DNA of 32,749 nt from JAGWRA01 sp035534615 (GCA_035534615.1 DATLRO010000006.1:1-32749), one strand, 5' to 3'. Positions 22,536 to 32,043 are shown, numbered from the stretch's first letter. Program-made: numbers and translations. The notes: generated by a model not told the origin, from the sequence alone.

Positions 22536-25500
22536 TCATGGATAGATGACGTCGCCCTCGACCGCGGCATCGGGCCACAGCGCCCGGATCGCTGCCAGGT
22601 AGAGCTCGAGCTGTGCGCGGTGCTCCGGCCTGGGCCGGCCGGTCTTGAACTCCAGCACGGTCACCGCATGGCCGGGCCCGTAGACGAGCCGGTCGATCGC
22701 GCCGCGGACCAGCAGCAGCGGTCCGACACGGAGCGAGAACGGCACCTCGTCGAATACGCGGCCGGCCGCCGCAGGACCGGCGACGTCGGGCCGCGTCCGG
22801 ATCGCCTCGAACGTGGCGACGGCGCGGTCGACGACCGCCCCGGGCTCCTCGAGATCGACCCGTTCTTCCGGACGCAGCAGGGCGAACGCCCGCTGGCGCT
22901 GCCGCTCCGGATCGCCGGCGTCGTCTTCCGGCGGTCCGGCAAACTGCAGCAGCCGGTGCACCAGCGTGCCGGCCACCAGGTACTCGGGCTCGGCCTCGAA
23001 TCGCCGCGCGCCGGCCGCGTCAGGCTCCCGGCCGGCCAGATGCGCCGTGACCGGCACCCGCTCGAGCAGGTCGCGATCGGCCAGCGGCGTCAGATCGATC
23101 GGCGACGGCCCGGCAGCGGCGGCACCGGCGAGCGCGTCGATCGGGGCGCCGGCGGGCGGCGGCGGGCACAGGCGGAACGCGTGCGGGTGGCCGCCGGCCG
23201 GCGGCGTCCAGATGACGCGCGCGCCGCCGTTCCGGGCGATCTCCGCCGCCTCGTCGAACAGGCGCTGGACGTCGGGCGCCAGGACGCTGCCGAGACTGCC
23301 GCGCGCCCACGCCGACCGGCCGCCGGGCCGGACGACCGTGGACAGGTAGAGCCGATCGCGCGCCCGCGTCACGGCCACGTACAGCAGCCGCTTCGTCTCC
23401 TCCCGGTCGCGTGCCTTGATCTCCTCGTCCAGATCCTCCCCGCCTTCGCCGACGGCGACCGAGGCCGCCCCCGCGCCGTCGTCGGCGACGATGCGGAGAC
23501 CGGGCGTGCGTCCGCCGGACCCCTTCCCCAGGTTGACGAGGAAGACCACCGGGAACTCGAGTCCCTTCGCCGCGTGCACGGTCATGAGATTCACGGCGTT
23601 CACGGCGTCGACGATCGCGTTCGACTCGTCGCCCGCCGACAGCACGTCGAGGTGATCGGCGACGCGGGCGAGCGTGGCGTAGCCGCGGTTCTGGATGCGG
23701 CGGACGAGGCCGCGCAGTTTCTTCAGGTTCTCGCGCGCCTGCGGCCACCGCGGGCCGCGCAGCTCGTAGGCGTAGGCCGTCTCCGCCAGGATGCGATCGA
23801 GCAGCTCGGCCGGCGGCACGCGGTCGGCCGCGTCGAGCCAGCCGCGCACCGAGGCGCGCGTCAACTCGAGCACCGCGCGATCGTCCGGGTCCAGGGCCGC
23901 CAGCCGGTCGCGGATGTCGGGGTGAAGGAGCGCGCCGGCGATCCGCGGCGCGAGCCGGCCGATGGCCGGATCGGACAGCCGCACGAAGCGGGACCTGAGG
24001 AACGCGGACGCGCGCAGGTCCGACTGCGGGTCGCCGAGGTACCTGAGCAGCGCGACGACGTCCATGATCTCGTCGCTCTCGAAGAACCCGAGCCCTTTGT
24101 AGACGTAGCTCGGGATCCGCCGGCGCTCCAGCGCCTTCTCGTACGCCCGATGCGTCTCGCGGGTGCGGAAGAGGATGGCGATGTCGCCCGGCTCGATCGG
24201 CCGGGCCACGCCCGTGCCCCGATCGCGCACGCCGGCCGCGTCGCGCAGCAGCCGCGCGATTTCCGCGGCGACCGCCTCGGCGCACCCCTCGAGGTCGTCG
24301 GCGACCGCCAGGCCGAGCGCCTCTCGCGCCCCGGTCGCGCCGGCCACCGGGAACCGGTCGGGTTCGTCGTAGCGGAACGCGTCGCCGCGGTCGGGCGCCG
24401 GCATCGCCGCGAACAGGTCGTTGACGAAGGCCAGCAGCTCCGGCACGGCGCGGAAGCTCACCGAGATGGCCCGGCGGGGATCATCGCCGGGGCGCAGGCC
24501 GCCGATGGCGCCGGCCGCCTCCCCCAGCACGCGGACGTCCGCGTCCCGGAAGCCGTAGATCGACTGCTTGCGGTCGCCGACGATGAACACCGTCGGCAGG
24601 AGCGGCCCGGTCGACGCGAGGCCGAGGCCTTCGCCCCACGACTGAATGAGGAGCTGCACGAGATCCCACTGCGCGCGGTTCGTGTCCTGGAACTCGTCGA
24701 CCAGCACGTGGTGATACCGCGATTCGAGCCGCCACCGGCTGCGGGCGAACTCGTCCATCTGCGCGAGCAGCGCCAGGGCCCGCGACAACACCTCGGTGAA
24801 GTCGAGCACCGCGTGCGCGTCGAGCGTCCGACGGTACGTCCGCTCGGCAATGACGTAGATCCGGCGGATGCCGCGCGCCAGCAGGACGTTCAGGTCGCGC
24901 CGGAAGCGCCGGATGACCTCGCCCACCGGTCCGGCCAGGACCTGCACCGTCTCGACGTGGCGCCGCCTGGCGGCCGGCGACGCGTAGTCGTCGGCCGAGC
25001 CCTGGACGCGCTTGCGCGGCGTGTTGCCGGCGGTGAAGACCAGGTCGCGGATGCCGTCGATGACGGTCCGGAGCCGCGCGGGCGGCACGGGGTCGTGCCG
25101 GGTGACCGCCTCGAGCACGCGGTGCAGGTCGGCGGCCAGCGCCTGGAACGCCGGCACGTGGATCGGGCCGTCGGTGAGCAGGCCGCTCAGGCCGCCCGGC
25201 GCCTGCGCCAGCGCGTCGCCCAGGGCCCGCGCGGTGCGGGTGCAGACCGCCTCGAGCGTCAGGTCGCGCGGGCTGCCGGCGAGAAAGCGATCGAGCGCGT
25301 CGGGCGCGACGAGCCGCCGCGCCAGGAGCATGGTCAGCCCGTCGCGCAGGCGCGGCTCGCCGAGCTGCGCGAACACGAGCGCCACGTCGTCGTGCTCGCG
25401 CGCCTGGGCCCGGCAGATGCGCAGCGTCGCATCCAGCGACTCGCCGACGAGCCGCGGCACCTGGGTCTCATCCGCCAGGTCGAAGCCGGGATCGACGTCC

Positions 25501-25898
25501 GCCTCGAGCGGGAACTCGCGCAGCAGCGCCAGGCAGAACGCGTCGATCGTGCTGATGGCGATGTCGCCGAGGTGCGTGCGCAGCTCCTGCCAGCGCGCCT
25601 TCGTCAGCTCGCCGCCGGCGGCCATCTCGCGCAGGCGCCGCACGATCCGCTCGCGCATCTCGGCGGCCGCCTTGCGGGTGAACGTGATCGCCAGCACCGC
25701 CCCGGGGTCGACCCCCTCGCGCAGCAGGTTGACGTAGCGATCGACGAGCACGCGCGTCTTGCCGGTGCCGGCCGACGCTTCCAGCACGACATTGCGGGTC
25801 GGATCGACGGCGAACGCGCGCGCCTCGGCGTCCGGCAGCGCCCCGGCGGCGGCCGCGGGCCCCGGCGCCTCGTCGAACGGCAGCCGCCCGTCAGTCAT
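22536..25898 (-). CDS. addA: AddA-like UvrD-family helicase-nuclease
   Basis: A 1120-residue superfamily 1A helicase joined to a C-terminal RecB-type nuclease, the AddA role in AddAB double-strand break processing. Seen in order: Walker A ASAGTGKT (41-48), motif Ia ITFTRKAAAEMRER, Walker B VLVDEFQDT (398-406), motif III FIVGDRKQSIYGFR (438-451), motif V VHAAKGLEFPVVF (774-786), motif VI LLYVAVTRARDRL (838-850), and the nuclease GAIDRLVYG with VLEFKTGRPRPEHRAQLELY near residues 1065-1100. The ATG at 25898 overlaps the upstream addB-like stop by eight bases, so both are in one operon. Chi recognition cannot be judged. Confidence 0.92.
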   Translation of the reverse strand: MTDGRLPFDEAPGPAAAAGALPDAEARAFAVDPTRNVVLEASAGTGKTRVLVDRYVNLLREGVDPGAVLAITFTRKAAAEMRERIVRRLREMAAGGELTKARWQELRTHLGDIAISTIDAFCLALLREFPLEADVDPGFDLADETQVPRLVGESLDATLRICRAQAREHDDVALVFAQLGEPRLRDGLTMLLARRLVAPDALDRFLAGSPRDLTLEAVCTRTARALGDALAQAPGGLSGLLTDGPIHVPAFQALAADLHRVLEAVTRHDPVPPARLRTVIDGIRDLVFTAGNTPRKRVQGSADDYASPAARRRHVETVQVLAGPVGEVIRRFRRDLNVLLARGIRRIYVIAERTYRRTLDAHAVLDFTEVLSRALALLAQMDEFARSRWRLESRYHHVLVDEFQDTNRAQWDLVQLLIQSWGEGLGLASTGPLLPTVFIVGDRKQSIYGFRDADVRVLGEAAGAIGGLRPGDDPRRAISVSFRAVPELLAFVNDLFAAMPAPDRGDAFRYDEPDRFPVAGATGAREALGLAVADDLEGCAEAVAAEIARLLRDAAGVRDRGTGVARPIEPGDIAILFRTRETHRAYEKALERRRIPSYVYKGLGFFESDEIMDVVALLRYLGDPQSDLRASAFLRSRFVRLSDPAIGRLAPRIAGALLHPDIRDRLAALDPDDRAVLELTRASVRGWLDAADRVPPAELLDRILAETAYAYELRGPRWPQARENLKKLRGLVRRIQNRGYATLARVADHLDVLSAGDESNAIVDAVNAVNLMTVHAAKGLEFPVVFLVNLGKGSGGRTPGLRIVADDGAGAASVAVGEGGEDLDEEIKARDREETKRLLYVAVTRARDRLYLSTVVRPGGRSAWARGSLGSVLAPDVQRLFDEAAEIARNGGARVIWTPPAGGHPHAFRLCPPPPAGAPIDALAGAAAAGPSPIDLTPLADRDLLERVPVTAHLAGREPDAAGARRFEAEPEYLVAGTLVHRLLQFAGPPEDDAGDPERQRQRAFALLRPEERVDLEEPGAVVDRAVATFEAIRTRPDVAGPAAAGRVFDEVPFSLRVGPLLLVRGAIDRLVYGPGHAVTVLEFKTGRPRPEHRAQLELYLAAIRALWPDAAVEGDVIYP

Positions 25899-28800
25899 CC
25901 TCGTCTCCGTCCCCGTCGGTGACGTAATCCTTCCGGCAGATCGACGCGTACGCACACGTCGTGCACAGCCGCAGCTCGGCCGGCCGCGGCGGGAAGTCGC
26001 CCCGCTCGATCCCCTCCACCGCCTGCAGCAGGCGATCCTGCGCCTCCTCCAGCTTGCGGGGGAGGTCGCGCTTGTTCGCCGCCAGCGGCGGCGCCGCCTG
26101 TCGCGCCCCGCCGAACGCCAGATAGGCCGCTTCGCCGAGCCGCCACGGACCATCGGGCGCGCCGGCCAGCGCCTGCTCGATACACAGGCTGTACACCGGC
26201 AGCTGCAGCGCCCGGTTCGTCGCCGGGGCGCGACTCAGCTTGTAGTCGATCAACCGGAAAGTGCCGTCCTCCAGGAGGTCCACCCGGTCGGCGTACCCGC
26301 GCAGCGCCACGCGCCGGGCGCTGCGCGCCGCGGTGCCGAACACGAACTCCCCCTCGAGCGGATACTCCAGCAGCCGGCGGACGACGGCGACGTCGCGCCG
26401 CGCCTCCATCAGGAACACCGCATCGCCCGCCCCGGTGCGGGCGGCCGTCCCCAGCAGCCTGGCCCGCAGGAACGTGGCGTCGGTCTCCGGCAGCACCGCC
26501 AGGCGCTCGTCCACCACCTGGGCGAACAGCGCGCGGGCCGCCTCGAGCATCCCGGCCGTCACCGCTCCGCCGCCACCCGCCGCCCAGCGGTCGTAGAAAA
26601 TCTGGAACACCTCGTGCACGATCCGCCCCTGGGTGCGGGGCGCCAGCACGTCCTCGTCTTCCGGCTCCTCTTCGAGCCGCAGCACGACCTGCGCGAAGTA
26701 CTTGAACGGGCACGACAGGTACAGCTCGATCCGGCTGACCGAATACGGCCGGGGCGCCGGAGGATCCGCCTCCCCGTGGAACGACGGCGCGTCAAAGCCG
26801 TCGCGCGCGCGGCGCCGGGCGAGCCACGCGTCGCCCACGCGTCCGATGTCGGTGGCGCCCGGCTCTCCGGCCAGCGCCTCGTCCGGAAAAATGCGGACCG
26901 GCCCGGGCGCGGCGGCCTCCACCACCGGCAGTCCGGCATCCGACAGCTCGTCGACGAACACGGACGGTTCGACGATGGCGTCGTCCTCGAGACGGAAGGC
27001 CGAGACCGACACCTGGGCGCGCGGCAGGCGGAGCAGGTCGTGGAACGCCGCGCGCGCGGCGCTCAACCGATCCTTCTCCGACGGCCAGCGGAGCTGCCCG
27101 AGCAGCGACAGCGGGTAGAAGATGTTGCGCGGCGGCCGCTCCGGCCACTCGCCCTCGACCAGCCCGACGATGTGGATCTCGTCGACGTCGGCGTAGCGGG
27201 CGGCGTGAGCGTCGAGCAGGTGGAGGCCGTGGCGGCCGGTGCCGGGTGCGAAGGTCTGGCCCTCGATCCAGCGGCGGATGGTGGCCGCCAGCGGCTCGAT
27301 CGTGTCGGACCGGTCGTCATACTCGGCGCAGGCGTGCGTCAGCGCCTCGATGGCGGCCAGGATCGCCGCCCGCGTCCGCAACCGGCGCTCGCGGAGCGGA
27401 TCGTCCGGCCGCGGCGGCCGATCGTGCGCCGACAGGAACTCGAGCAGCCGCCGGCAGTGCGCGGAGCCGGGGGCTGCCCGCCGCAGCGGATCGAGCGCCG
27501 CCGCCGCGTCGCGCGCCGCCTGCCACGCGCGCGCCACCTCTCCCGATCCCGGCGGCGGCTCGCCGGCGCCGGCGTCCGCCAGGCGCTCGAGCGCCGCGAG
27601 CCCGCCCAGGTAGCGGCGCTCGCTGAACCAGCGATCGAGCGCCGCCACCGCGCCGCGTCCGACCGGGTGCCCGCCGACCTCGAAGCGGAAATGCGGCGAG
27701 CGCAGCAGGGCGATGGTCGTCTCGCGCGTGTACTCCGCGGTGACGAAGGCGAACACGAGGTCGAGCGCGGCCGCGTACGGCTCGGCCGCCAGCGGCAGCG
27801 CGTCGAGCGTCTGATACGGGATGCCGGACGACCCGAACACGCCGTGCGCCAGATAGATGTACGGCAGCGGCCGCCGGAACACGACCGCCGTCCGGTCGAG
27901 CAGCGCCGGCGGGACCTCCCCGGCGGCGCCCGCCGCGCCCATCCCGCGGCGCGCCCCCTTCAGCCGCCGCGCCAGCGCCATCAGCTCCTCTTCACGATCG
28001 CGGCTGAGGAACGCCCGGCCCCGGGTTGCCGCCTCCGGCGGCGTCACCAGCACCGGCGGGGGCGCGGCCGGCAGGGCGACGATCGTGCGTCCCTCCACTT
28101 CCTCGAGGTCCGGCAGCCACTCGTGAATCCGCTCGTGAAAACCCGACGCGAGCAGCTCGCTCGTGGCGACGACGTCGATCGCCTCGAGGCCGGGCAGCCG
28201 GGTCAGCAGATCGAAATCGGCCTTCCACAGCCCGGGCATCTCGCCGATCCAGTCGCCGGTGGTGGCGACGACGCGGCGGAGCGGATCGCGGGCCGGCTCG
28301 GCGATGAGGCGCTCGCGCAGCCCGTGCTCGTCGACCGCGCCGGAGGCCGCCACGCGCGCCTCGTAGTGCCGGTAGGTCGCCGTCAGGAACCGGGTCTGCC
28401 GCAGCAGCCGCTCGGCCCCCCGATCGCTCTCGTCCTTCAGCAGCTCGCCGCTGAGGACCCGATCGAACGCCTCGACGGTCTCCTGCCGCCGTCGCAGCTG
28501 ATCGTAGAGATCGAGCATGGCGGCAATCAGTCCCGGGCGGAGCGCGAAGGGAGGCGGCGCGCCGTCGTCGCCCGCCTGGCGGGCGGCGGCGGCAAGGATC
28601 ACCTCACGCTCGAACCCGTCGAGCCGCCGGGGCGGATCGGGCAGGCGCTGGCGGAGGTGCTCGTACCAGTCGTCGCGCGTCAGCAGGTCGGGCAGCAGCA
28701 GCGCGCGCGGCCGGTCGGGGGCCTCGTCCGCGCCGGGCGACAGGCCCAGCACGACGTTTTCGATCGTGCGGCGGAGCTGGCGCGCCGCCCCGCGGCTCGG

Positions 28801-28923
28801 CACCAGGACAGCGCAGCCGCGGACCTCCTCGAGGGCCGGTCCGGCGACGAGCGCGGCAATCACGCGTTGAAAGGCGCGGAGGTCGGGGACTCTGATGAGC
28901 CGCGTGCGGCGCGGGGTGATCAC
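25891..28923 (-). CDS. addB: AddB-like Fe-S PD-(D/E)XK nuclease
   Basis: A 1010-residue partner of the AddA-like protein. The N-terminal helicase-like part has lost its Walker A (the matching segment reads VLVPSRGAARQLRR), as in AdnA/AddB-type subunits that do not use ATP or in AddB's Chi-scanning domain. The C-terminal nuclease shows YADRVDLLEDGTFRLIDYKLS and LQLPVYSLCIEQAL. Four cysteines form the expected 4Fe-4S staple: one in LYLSCPFKYFA before the nuclease and three in LCTTCAYASICRK at the C-terminus. The GTG start at 28923 overlaps the upstream stop by GTGA. The Walker-less state is read by eye and should be compared with true AddB. Confidence 0.88.
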   Translation of the reverse strand: MITPRRTRLIRVPDLRAFQRVIAALVAGPALEEVRGCAVLVPSRGAARQLRRTIENVVLGLSPGADEAPDRPRALLLPDLLTRDDWYEHLRQRLPDPPRRLDGFEREVILAAAARQAGDDGAPPPFALRPGLIAAMLDLYDQLRRRQETVEAFDRVLSGELLKDESDRGAERLLRQTRFLTATYRHYEARVAASGAVDEHGLRERLIAEPARDPLRRVVATTGDWIGEMPGLWKADFDLLTRLPGLEAIDVVATSELLASGFHERIHEWLPDLEEVEGRTIVALPAAPPPVLVTPPEAATRGRAFLSRDREEELMALARRLKGARRGMGAAGAAGEVPPALLDRTAVVFRRPLPYIYLAHGVFGSSGIPYQTLDALPLAAEPYAAALDLVFAFVTAEYTRETTIALLRSPHFRFEVGGHPVGRGAVAALDRWFSERRYLGGLAALERLADAGAGEPPPGSGEVARAWQAARDAAAALDPLRRAAPGSAHCRRLLEFLSAHDRPPRPDDPLRERRLRTRAAILAAIEALTHACAEYDDRSDTIEPLAATIRRWIEGQTFAPGTGRHGLHLLDAHAARYADVDEIHIVGLVEGEWPERPPRNIFYPLSLLGQLRWPSEKDRLSAARAAFHDLLRLPRAQVSVSAFRLEDDAIVEPSVFVDELSDAGLPVVEAAAPGPVRIFPDEALAGEPGATDIGRVGDAWLARRRARDGFDAPSFHGEADPPAPRPYSVSRIELYLSCPFKYFAQVVLRLEEEPEDEDVLAPRTQGRIVHEVFQIFYDRWAAGGGGAVTAGMLEAARALFAQVVDERLAVLPETDATFLRARLLGTAARTGAGDAVFLMEARRDVAVVRRLLEYPLEGEFVFGTAARSARRVALRGYADRVDLLEDGTFRLIDYKLSRAPATNRALQLPVYSLCIEQALAGAPDGPWRLGEAAYLAFGGARQAAPPLAANKRDLPRKLEEAQDRLLQAVEGIERGDFPPRPAELRLCTTCAYASICRKDYVTDGDGDEDD

Positions 28924-30398
28924 TTGAGTCCGAGGTCGGGCGGGGGCTCGAACAGCGCGTGCATCTGGCGGCGTGCCTGGTCGGCGAGCATCAGTGCGCC
29001 GGCGGCCGCGGACGAGGCGTTCCAGGCGCGCGACAGCCTGCCCGACGTCGCCGCCTCCAGCCGGATGGCGGCCGCCTGCTCGGCCAGCCGGACCGCGCTC
29101 GTCAGGAGCGCCTGGACCTGCCGCATGGCCGGCGGCGGCTCGATCACGCTGAGACGCCGCAGCGCGCCGGCCAGCCGCCGCCGCAGCGGCCCGAGCGTCA
29201 GCACGTCCGGCCCGGCGAGCGCCTTGATGGCGTCGAGCGCGCGTCGCGCGCGGTCGAGCGTGTCCAGCACGCCGCCGACTTCGCGGCGGTACTCCTTGAA
29301 CGCGACCAGCTCGAGCGTCCAGCGGTCGCGCGCGAGCTTCAGGCGGCGCGCGGCCTGCAGTCTGGCCTGCAGCGTCTCGACGAGCGCGCTGATTTCGTCC
29401 GGGCGCTGGTGCCCCCACCTCGCGTCCTCGCGCCGGACCTGTGCGAGCAAGGCTTCCACGCCCAGGACATCGGCCTGCCGCGCGCGGACGGTCGCCGCCG
29501 CCACGGTGGATCGGACCAGGTCGCGGTAGTCCCGCTGCCAGCGGATCTCGGCGTCGAGCGCCTCCTGCGCCTGGCGCCGCGTCGTCCGGGCCCACGTGGG
29601 CGGGAGTGACGCCTGCCCGGCGTCGAGCCGCCTGACGGCCAGCCGCAGCAGCGACATCCGATCGGTCGCCGTGTCGCTCAGCCGCGCGGCCGTCAGCACC
29701 TCCTCGATGGCGTCCTTGGGCGTCGGCGGCGGCAGCACCGGCACGACCGGCGGCGGAGCCACGCCGGCGACCAGGCTCAGCGAGAACGGCCGCCCGCCCG
29801 CGCGCGCCCGCAGGCCGGCGATCGTTTCGTCGAGGAGATCGAGAATGTCGCGAACGTCATTCGCGCGGTAGCCGTAGTGCTCGCGCGGCCAGTCGGCCAC
29901 CAGGCGACGGATGGCTTCGGCCTGCTTCAGCCGCGCGGCCGGGTCGGTCATCCGCGTCATGGCGTTGATCCCCTGCGCGACCCGGGACGTCAGCCGGTCG
30001 TAGTCGAGGTCGCCGCGCGTCTCCTTGTAATGGAGATAGCGGATCGACGCCGCGTACCGATCCGTGCGCGGCCAGTCGACGGCGCCGGCCGGGATATCGA
30101 CGAGGCGGAGGTCCGGATGACTCGCCGCGCCGCCGACCGGCATCTCGAAGACCACGCGGCCGCCGACGCGGGCGAACTCTCCGTAGCTGACGAGCGGGAG
30201 CCCCTTCTGCAGAAAGATCCGGAAGAGCGTCGGGGCCGTCGCCGCCGACGGCGCGGCGGCGGCCGGCCGGCCAGGGGCCGCACGGACCGCGACGGGGACC
30301 GCCACGGCCACTCCACAGAGGAGCAGCGCGCTGAGGCGGAAGCAGAGGACGGCCCGGCGCGGCAATGAGCAGGCACGCGAGAGAACGCCGCTGCACAT
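28920..30398 (-). CDS. Exported helical protein of unknown function, coupled to addB
   Basis: A 492-residue protein with a signal peptide: basic LPRRAVLCFRL followed by SALLLCGVAVAVPVAV and likely cleavage after VRA (about residue 39). The mature part begins with APTLFRIFLQKGLPLVSYGEFARVGGRVVFEMPVGG, a beta-rich section, then a Pro-rich linker (PPPVVPVLPPPTPKD) and a long Arg/Ala/Leu-rich helical region likely to form coiled coils. No enzyme motif is seen. The start at ATG 30398 is chosen for the signal peptide; there is no good ribosome site and a start at 30455 is possible. Its stop overlaps addB by GTGA, an unusual link between an exported protein and a DNA-repair nuclease. Confidence 0.75.
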   Translation of the reverse strand: MCSGVLSRACSLPRRAVLCFRLSALLLCGVAVAVPVAVRAAPGRPAAAAPSAATAPTLFRIFLQKGLPLVSYGEFARVGGRVVFEMPVGGAASHPDLRLVDIPAGAVDWPRTDRYAASIRYLHYKETRGDLDYDRLTSRVAQGINAMTRMTDPAARLKQAEAIRRLVADWPREHYGYRANDVRDILDLLDETIAGLRARAGGRPFSLSLVAGVAPPPVVPVLPPPTPKDAIEEVLTAARLSDTATDRMSLLRLAVRRLDAGQASLPPTWARTTRRQAQEALDAEIRWQRDYRDLVRSTVAAATVRARQADVLGVEALLAQVRREDARWGHQRPDEISALVETLQARLQAARRLKLARDRWTLELVAFKEYRREVGGVLDTLDRARRALDAIKALAGPDVLTLGPLRRRLAGALRRLSVIEPPPAMRQVQALLTSAVRLAEQAAAIRLEAATSGRLSRAWNASSAAAGALMLADQARRQMHALFEPPPDLGLK

Positions 30399-30492
30399 GA
30401 AGAGCCAAGCGTAGTGTGGGGCCTGATGGCAGTCAAGCCGGCGGCCCGGCCGCACGCGCGCACGGCTCGGCCGCCGGCGCGTCGCCGCCCGC

Positions 30493-30601
30493 TGTGGAAA
30501 ACATGTGGATGAATCGTGAAAATGCTGTGGACATCGTGAGGAGCAGATTATTTTTCTCTCGAAATGCGCGGCGTTTCGTGGCGCTTTCCACCTGTGGATC
30601 G
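30493..30601. promoter_or_regulatory. Cluster of four DnaA-box-like motifs with AT-rich stretch
   Basis: Plus strand TGTGGAAAA (30493-30501), TGTGGATGA (30504-30512), TGTGGACAT (30526-30534) and TGTGGATCG (30593-30601); the DnaA box read on this strand is TGTGGATAA. An AT-rich GATTATTTTTCTC lies at 30546-30558, and TCCACCTGTGGA (30587-30598) is a palindrome. The region sits between divergent genes. It could be an origin, a DnaA-regulated promoter or neither. Confidence 0.45.
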
Positions 30602-30622
30602 ACGTTTCGTCGGTCGTTTCGC

Positions 30623-30650
30623 TTGATCTTCCCAGTCACCCGCGTAGAAT
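30623..30650 (+). promoter_or_regulatory. Candidate promoter of the 71-aa gene and asparaginase
   Basis: TTGATC (30623-30628), 16-base spacer, TAGAAT (30645-30650). The predicted transcript start is about 40 bases before GTG 30697. Downstream of the DnaA-box-like cluster. Confidence 0.5.
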
Positions 30651-30696
30651 CAGTCGCCATCACACGGACAGTGCTGCGCTTCGTCCCGGAACCATC

Positions 30697-30912
30697 GTGA
30701 ACACGTACGTACGTCAATTTACGGAATCGATCGGCGGGCGCGAATACCTCATCGAGGCCGCGCCGGTCGCGGCTGATCGGTGGCGCGCCTGCCTGGTGCG
30801 GATCCCCGGCATGCCGACCGCCCTCATGCCGTTCTACGGCGCGACCCCCGAGGAGGCGGCCCGGCAGCTGTGCAACTGGCTGAGCCGCGCCTACCAGGCA
30901 ACGGGACGATGA
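30697..30912 (+). CDS. Small protein (71 aa), unknown function
   Basis: A 71-residue protein from GTG 30697 (VNTYVRQFTESIGGREYLIEA). The middle DRWRACLVRIPGMPTALMPFYGATPEEAARQLCNWLSRAY suggests a small beta-hairpin then a helix, the shape of HicB-like or other single-domain conserved unknowns; there is no catalytic motif. It ends one base before the asparaginase ATG (30914), so the two are surely co-transcribed. Its role towards asparaginase is not known. Confidence 0.65.
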   Translation: MNTYVRQFTESIGGREYLIEAAPVAADRWRACLVRIPGMPTALMPFYGATPEEAARQLCNWLSRAYQATGR

Positions 30913-30913
30913 G

Positions 30914-32020
30914 ATGAGAGGCCGCCCCGTGTCGCACCGCGCCCGGCGCCGCCTGCCCTGGCTGCTGCTGGCCTGCATCCTCTGGCTGCCGGCGATGGCG
31001 CAGGCGCAGCCACCCGCGCCGCCCCGCGTGCGGCTGCTCGCGACCGGCGGGACGATTTCCAACAGGGCCGGCGGCCGGCTCACCGCCGCCCAGCTCGTCG
31101 AGCTGATTCCCGGTCTCGACCGGTACGTCACGCCGGAATACGAGCAGTACTCCAACCTGGCCAGCAGCTATCTCACGCTGGACCAGTGGGTCGGCCTGAC
31201 CCGCCGGATCAACGAGCTGTTTCGCACGGATCCCGGACTGGCCGGCATCGTCGTGACGAGCGGCACCGACACGCTCGAGGAGCTCGCGTACTTCCTCGAC
31301 CTCACGGTCCACAGCGACAAGCCGGTCGTCGTCGTCGGGTCGATGCGGAATCCGAGCACGCTCGGCTACGAGGGGGCGGCGAACCTGCTGGACGCGTTCC
31401 GGGTGGCCGCCGACCCGGAGGCGCGCGGCAAAGGGGTGCTGGTCGTCCTGAACGACGAGATCAACGCGGCCCGCGATGTCACCAAGACCGACGCGCTGCG
31501 GCTCGAGACGTTCCAGGCTCGCGGATACGGCGTGCTGGGGTACGTCGATCGCGATCGGGTCACGTTCTCCCGGACCGTCCTGCAGCGCCACACGGCGCAG
31601 AGCGAGTTCGACGGCTCGACGCTGACGGCGCTGCCGCGCGTGGACGTGCTCTGGGTCTACCAGGGCGCCTCGGGCGATCTCATCAAGGCGGCCGTCGACC
31701 TGGGGGCGCGCGGCCTCGTGATCGCCGGGGCGGGCGCCGGGGCGACGAGCGGCACCCAGCTGGATGGGATTGCCTACGCGCTCGAGCACGGCGTGGTCGT
31801 CGTGATGACGACGCGGACCGGCAGCGGCCGGATTGCGCCGTTCCGGTCCCCGCGGGCCGTGCCGTCCCGCGGGCCGCTGGCGGGGCTCACGCCGCCGGAA
31901 TTCGACGACTTCATCGCCGGCGAGGACCTCGCGCCGGTCAAAGCCCGGATCCTCCTGATGCTGGCCCTCACGAAGACCCACGATCCGGCGGTCATTCAGC
32001 GGATGTTCGAGCAGTACTGA
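30914..32020 (+). CDS. ansB: Secreted type II L-asparaginase
   Basis: Hydrolyses L-asparagine to aspartate and ammonia. The 368-residue precursor has a signal peptide: basic RGRPVSHRARRR, hydrophobic LPWLLLACILWL and likely cleavage after AMAQA (about residue 31), so the mature enzyme is periplasmic or secreted. Active-site signatures are LLATGGTIS (Thr44/Thr47) and IVVTSGTDTLEE (Thr118-Asp119), and the Lys in ARDVTKTDA matches the family's second triad. The C-terminal TPPEFDDFIAGEDLAPVKARILLMLAL is typical. Some members also take glutamine; this cannot be told. Confidence 0.95.
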   Translation: MRGRPVSHRARRRLPWLLLACILWLPAMAQAQPPAPPRVRLLATGGTISNRAGGRLTAAQLVELIPGLDRYVTPEYEQYSNLASSYLTLDQWVGLTRRINELFRTDPGLAGIVVTSGTDTLEELAYFLDLTVHSDKPVVVVGSMRNPSTLGYEGAANLLDAFRVAADPEARGKGVLVVLNDEINAARDVTKTDALRLETFQARGYGVLGYVDRDRVTFSRTVLQRHTAQSEFDGSTLTALPRVDVLWVYQGASGDLIKAAVDLGARGLVIAGAGAGATSGTQLDGIAYALEHGVVVVMTTRTGSGRIAPFRSPRAVPSRGPLAGLTPPEFDDFIAGEDLAPVKARILLMLALTKTHDPAVIQRMFEQY

Positions 32021-32043
32021 CCGGCGCCAGGCGGGCGCGATGA

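Noticed and set aside
22407..29529. Very long plus-strand open frames (1171 and 1256 codons) opposite addA and addB
   Set aside because: They are antisense to genes with full helicase and nuclease motifs, are rich in Arg/Gly/His with no domain, and exist because high-GC codon use leaves few stops on the other strand.
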